Part shown: positions 52,270 to 52,513 of the stretch, in pieces
How positions within the stretch are numbered: the first letter of the stretch is position 1
How the letters are laid out: each line of letters opens with the position of its first letter
From: a virus
Virus record (IMG/VR): IMGVR_UViG_3300025345_000016
Location: 1 to 52,513 of that record
DNA: 52,513 bases
Direction: 5' to 3' (one strand)
Position numbers and translations under genes: made by a program
The notes under the pieces: model-generated
Databases searched by the model: none
What the model saw: the letters and a program-made list of their open reading frames with translations, nothing else
What the model was told of the DNA's origin: nothing

Positions 52270-52513
52270 CTATATGATTAAATCATTATAATTTTTTAAT
52301 AATTCGATAAATTTTTCATAATTACTTTTTGAAATAGCAATAATTTTATGATTACCATGAATGAATTTTAGATCAATTAATTTTATTAATTTTGTGATGT
52401 TAAATTTTTTATTACAAATATTTATTAAATGGACCGAATATTCCTCGGAATTTCTGTTCGAATTTTTGAAATAAATTACTATAATGTTATCATTTAAATC
52501 TAAATTAAAATAT
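52270..52513 (-). CDS. hypothetical protein, C-terminal part only
   Basis: A minus-strand frame enters from the right edge and ends TAG at 52270, giving about 80 residues (IVIYFKNSNRNSEEYSVHLI, then KLIKLIDLKFIHGNHKIIA, SKSNYEKFIELLKNY). It seems a small alpha/beta protein. The start lies outside the window and no function can be given. Confidence 0.6.
   Translation of the reverse strand, partial: YFNLDLNDNIIVIYFKNSNRNSEEYSVHLINICNKKFNITKLIKLIDLKFIHGNHKIIAISKSNYEKFIELLKNYNDLII

Overview
The window is a stretch of a very AT-rich genome of a large tailed double-stranded DNA phage. Evidence for this is a large terminase, a probable portal, an HK97-type major capsid protein, a probable contractile-tail sheath, a tail fibre and a tail-associated lysozyme, all in tightly packed, often overlapping genes. 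The sheath makes it a myovirus. The gene sizes (2141, 1150 and 937 codons) and phage-encoded sigma-like factors suggest a jumbo phage. TAA, TAG and TGA all end genes, so the code looks standard. The host is uncertain. One consensus sigma-70 promoter and several AGGAGG-type ribosome sites point to a host using Shine-Dalgarno initiation, while one membrane protein resembles phage proteins I associate with Bacteroidota.

Layout, left to right; most genes read on the minus strand. 1-2550: two paralogous unknown genes and a palindrome-rich island carrying a repeat-containing gene. 2663-11472: sheath, a duplicated pair of small genes, a PrkA-type AAA+ kinase, a DUF444/YeaH-type VWA protein, portal and two small genes. 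These form one run of overlapping genes transcribed from 11472 leftwards. 11503-15180: a small basic protein, an unusually short tmRNA gene, a virion protein and a tail fibre. 15192-16790: terminase on the plus strand. 16780-19468: a frameshifted tail-assembly-chaperone pair, capsid protein with its terminator, and a possible head accessory protein. 19493-25450: sigma-like factor, a frameshifted gene, coiled-coil protein, a large helical protein and an SF2 helicase. 25487-31609: tiny genes, a possible tube protein, the 1150-residue lysozyme protein and others. 31644-37656: unknown genes in both orientations with a possible lysis cluster. 37653-44911: second sigma-like factor, Cas4-like nuclease, a 937-residue unknown, and a family of paralogs. 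44987-51689: a giant DnaB-helicase protein behind a sigma-70 promoter. 51736-52513: AT-rich non-coding DNA with repeated TTCCGGAA palindromes and a partial gene.

Two expression classes can be read. The helicase unit has a textbook sigma-70 promoter and strong ribosome sites. In contrast about sixteen transcription-unit starts carry a (G/C)ACATT box, usually 7-11 nt before the start codon. The same box lies 5 nt before the 5-prime end of the tmRNA, which is not translated from an initiation codon. I read it as a late promoter, possibly read by one of the phage sigma-like factors, giving nearly leaderless messages. The strongest leads are this promoter code, the reduced tmRNA, the PrkA-VWA pair set between sheath and portal, the giant helicase, and the -1 frameshift in the chaperone genes. 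No CRISPR array, tRNA or insertion sequence was seen.
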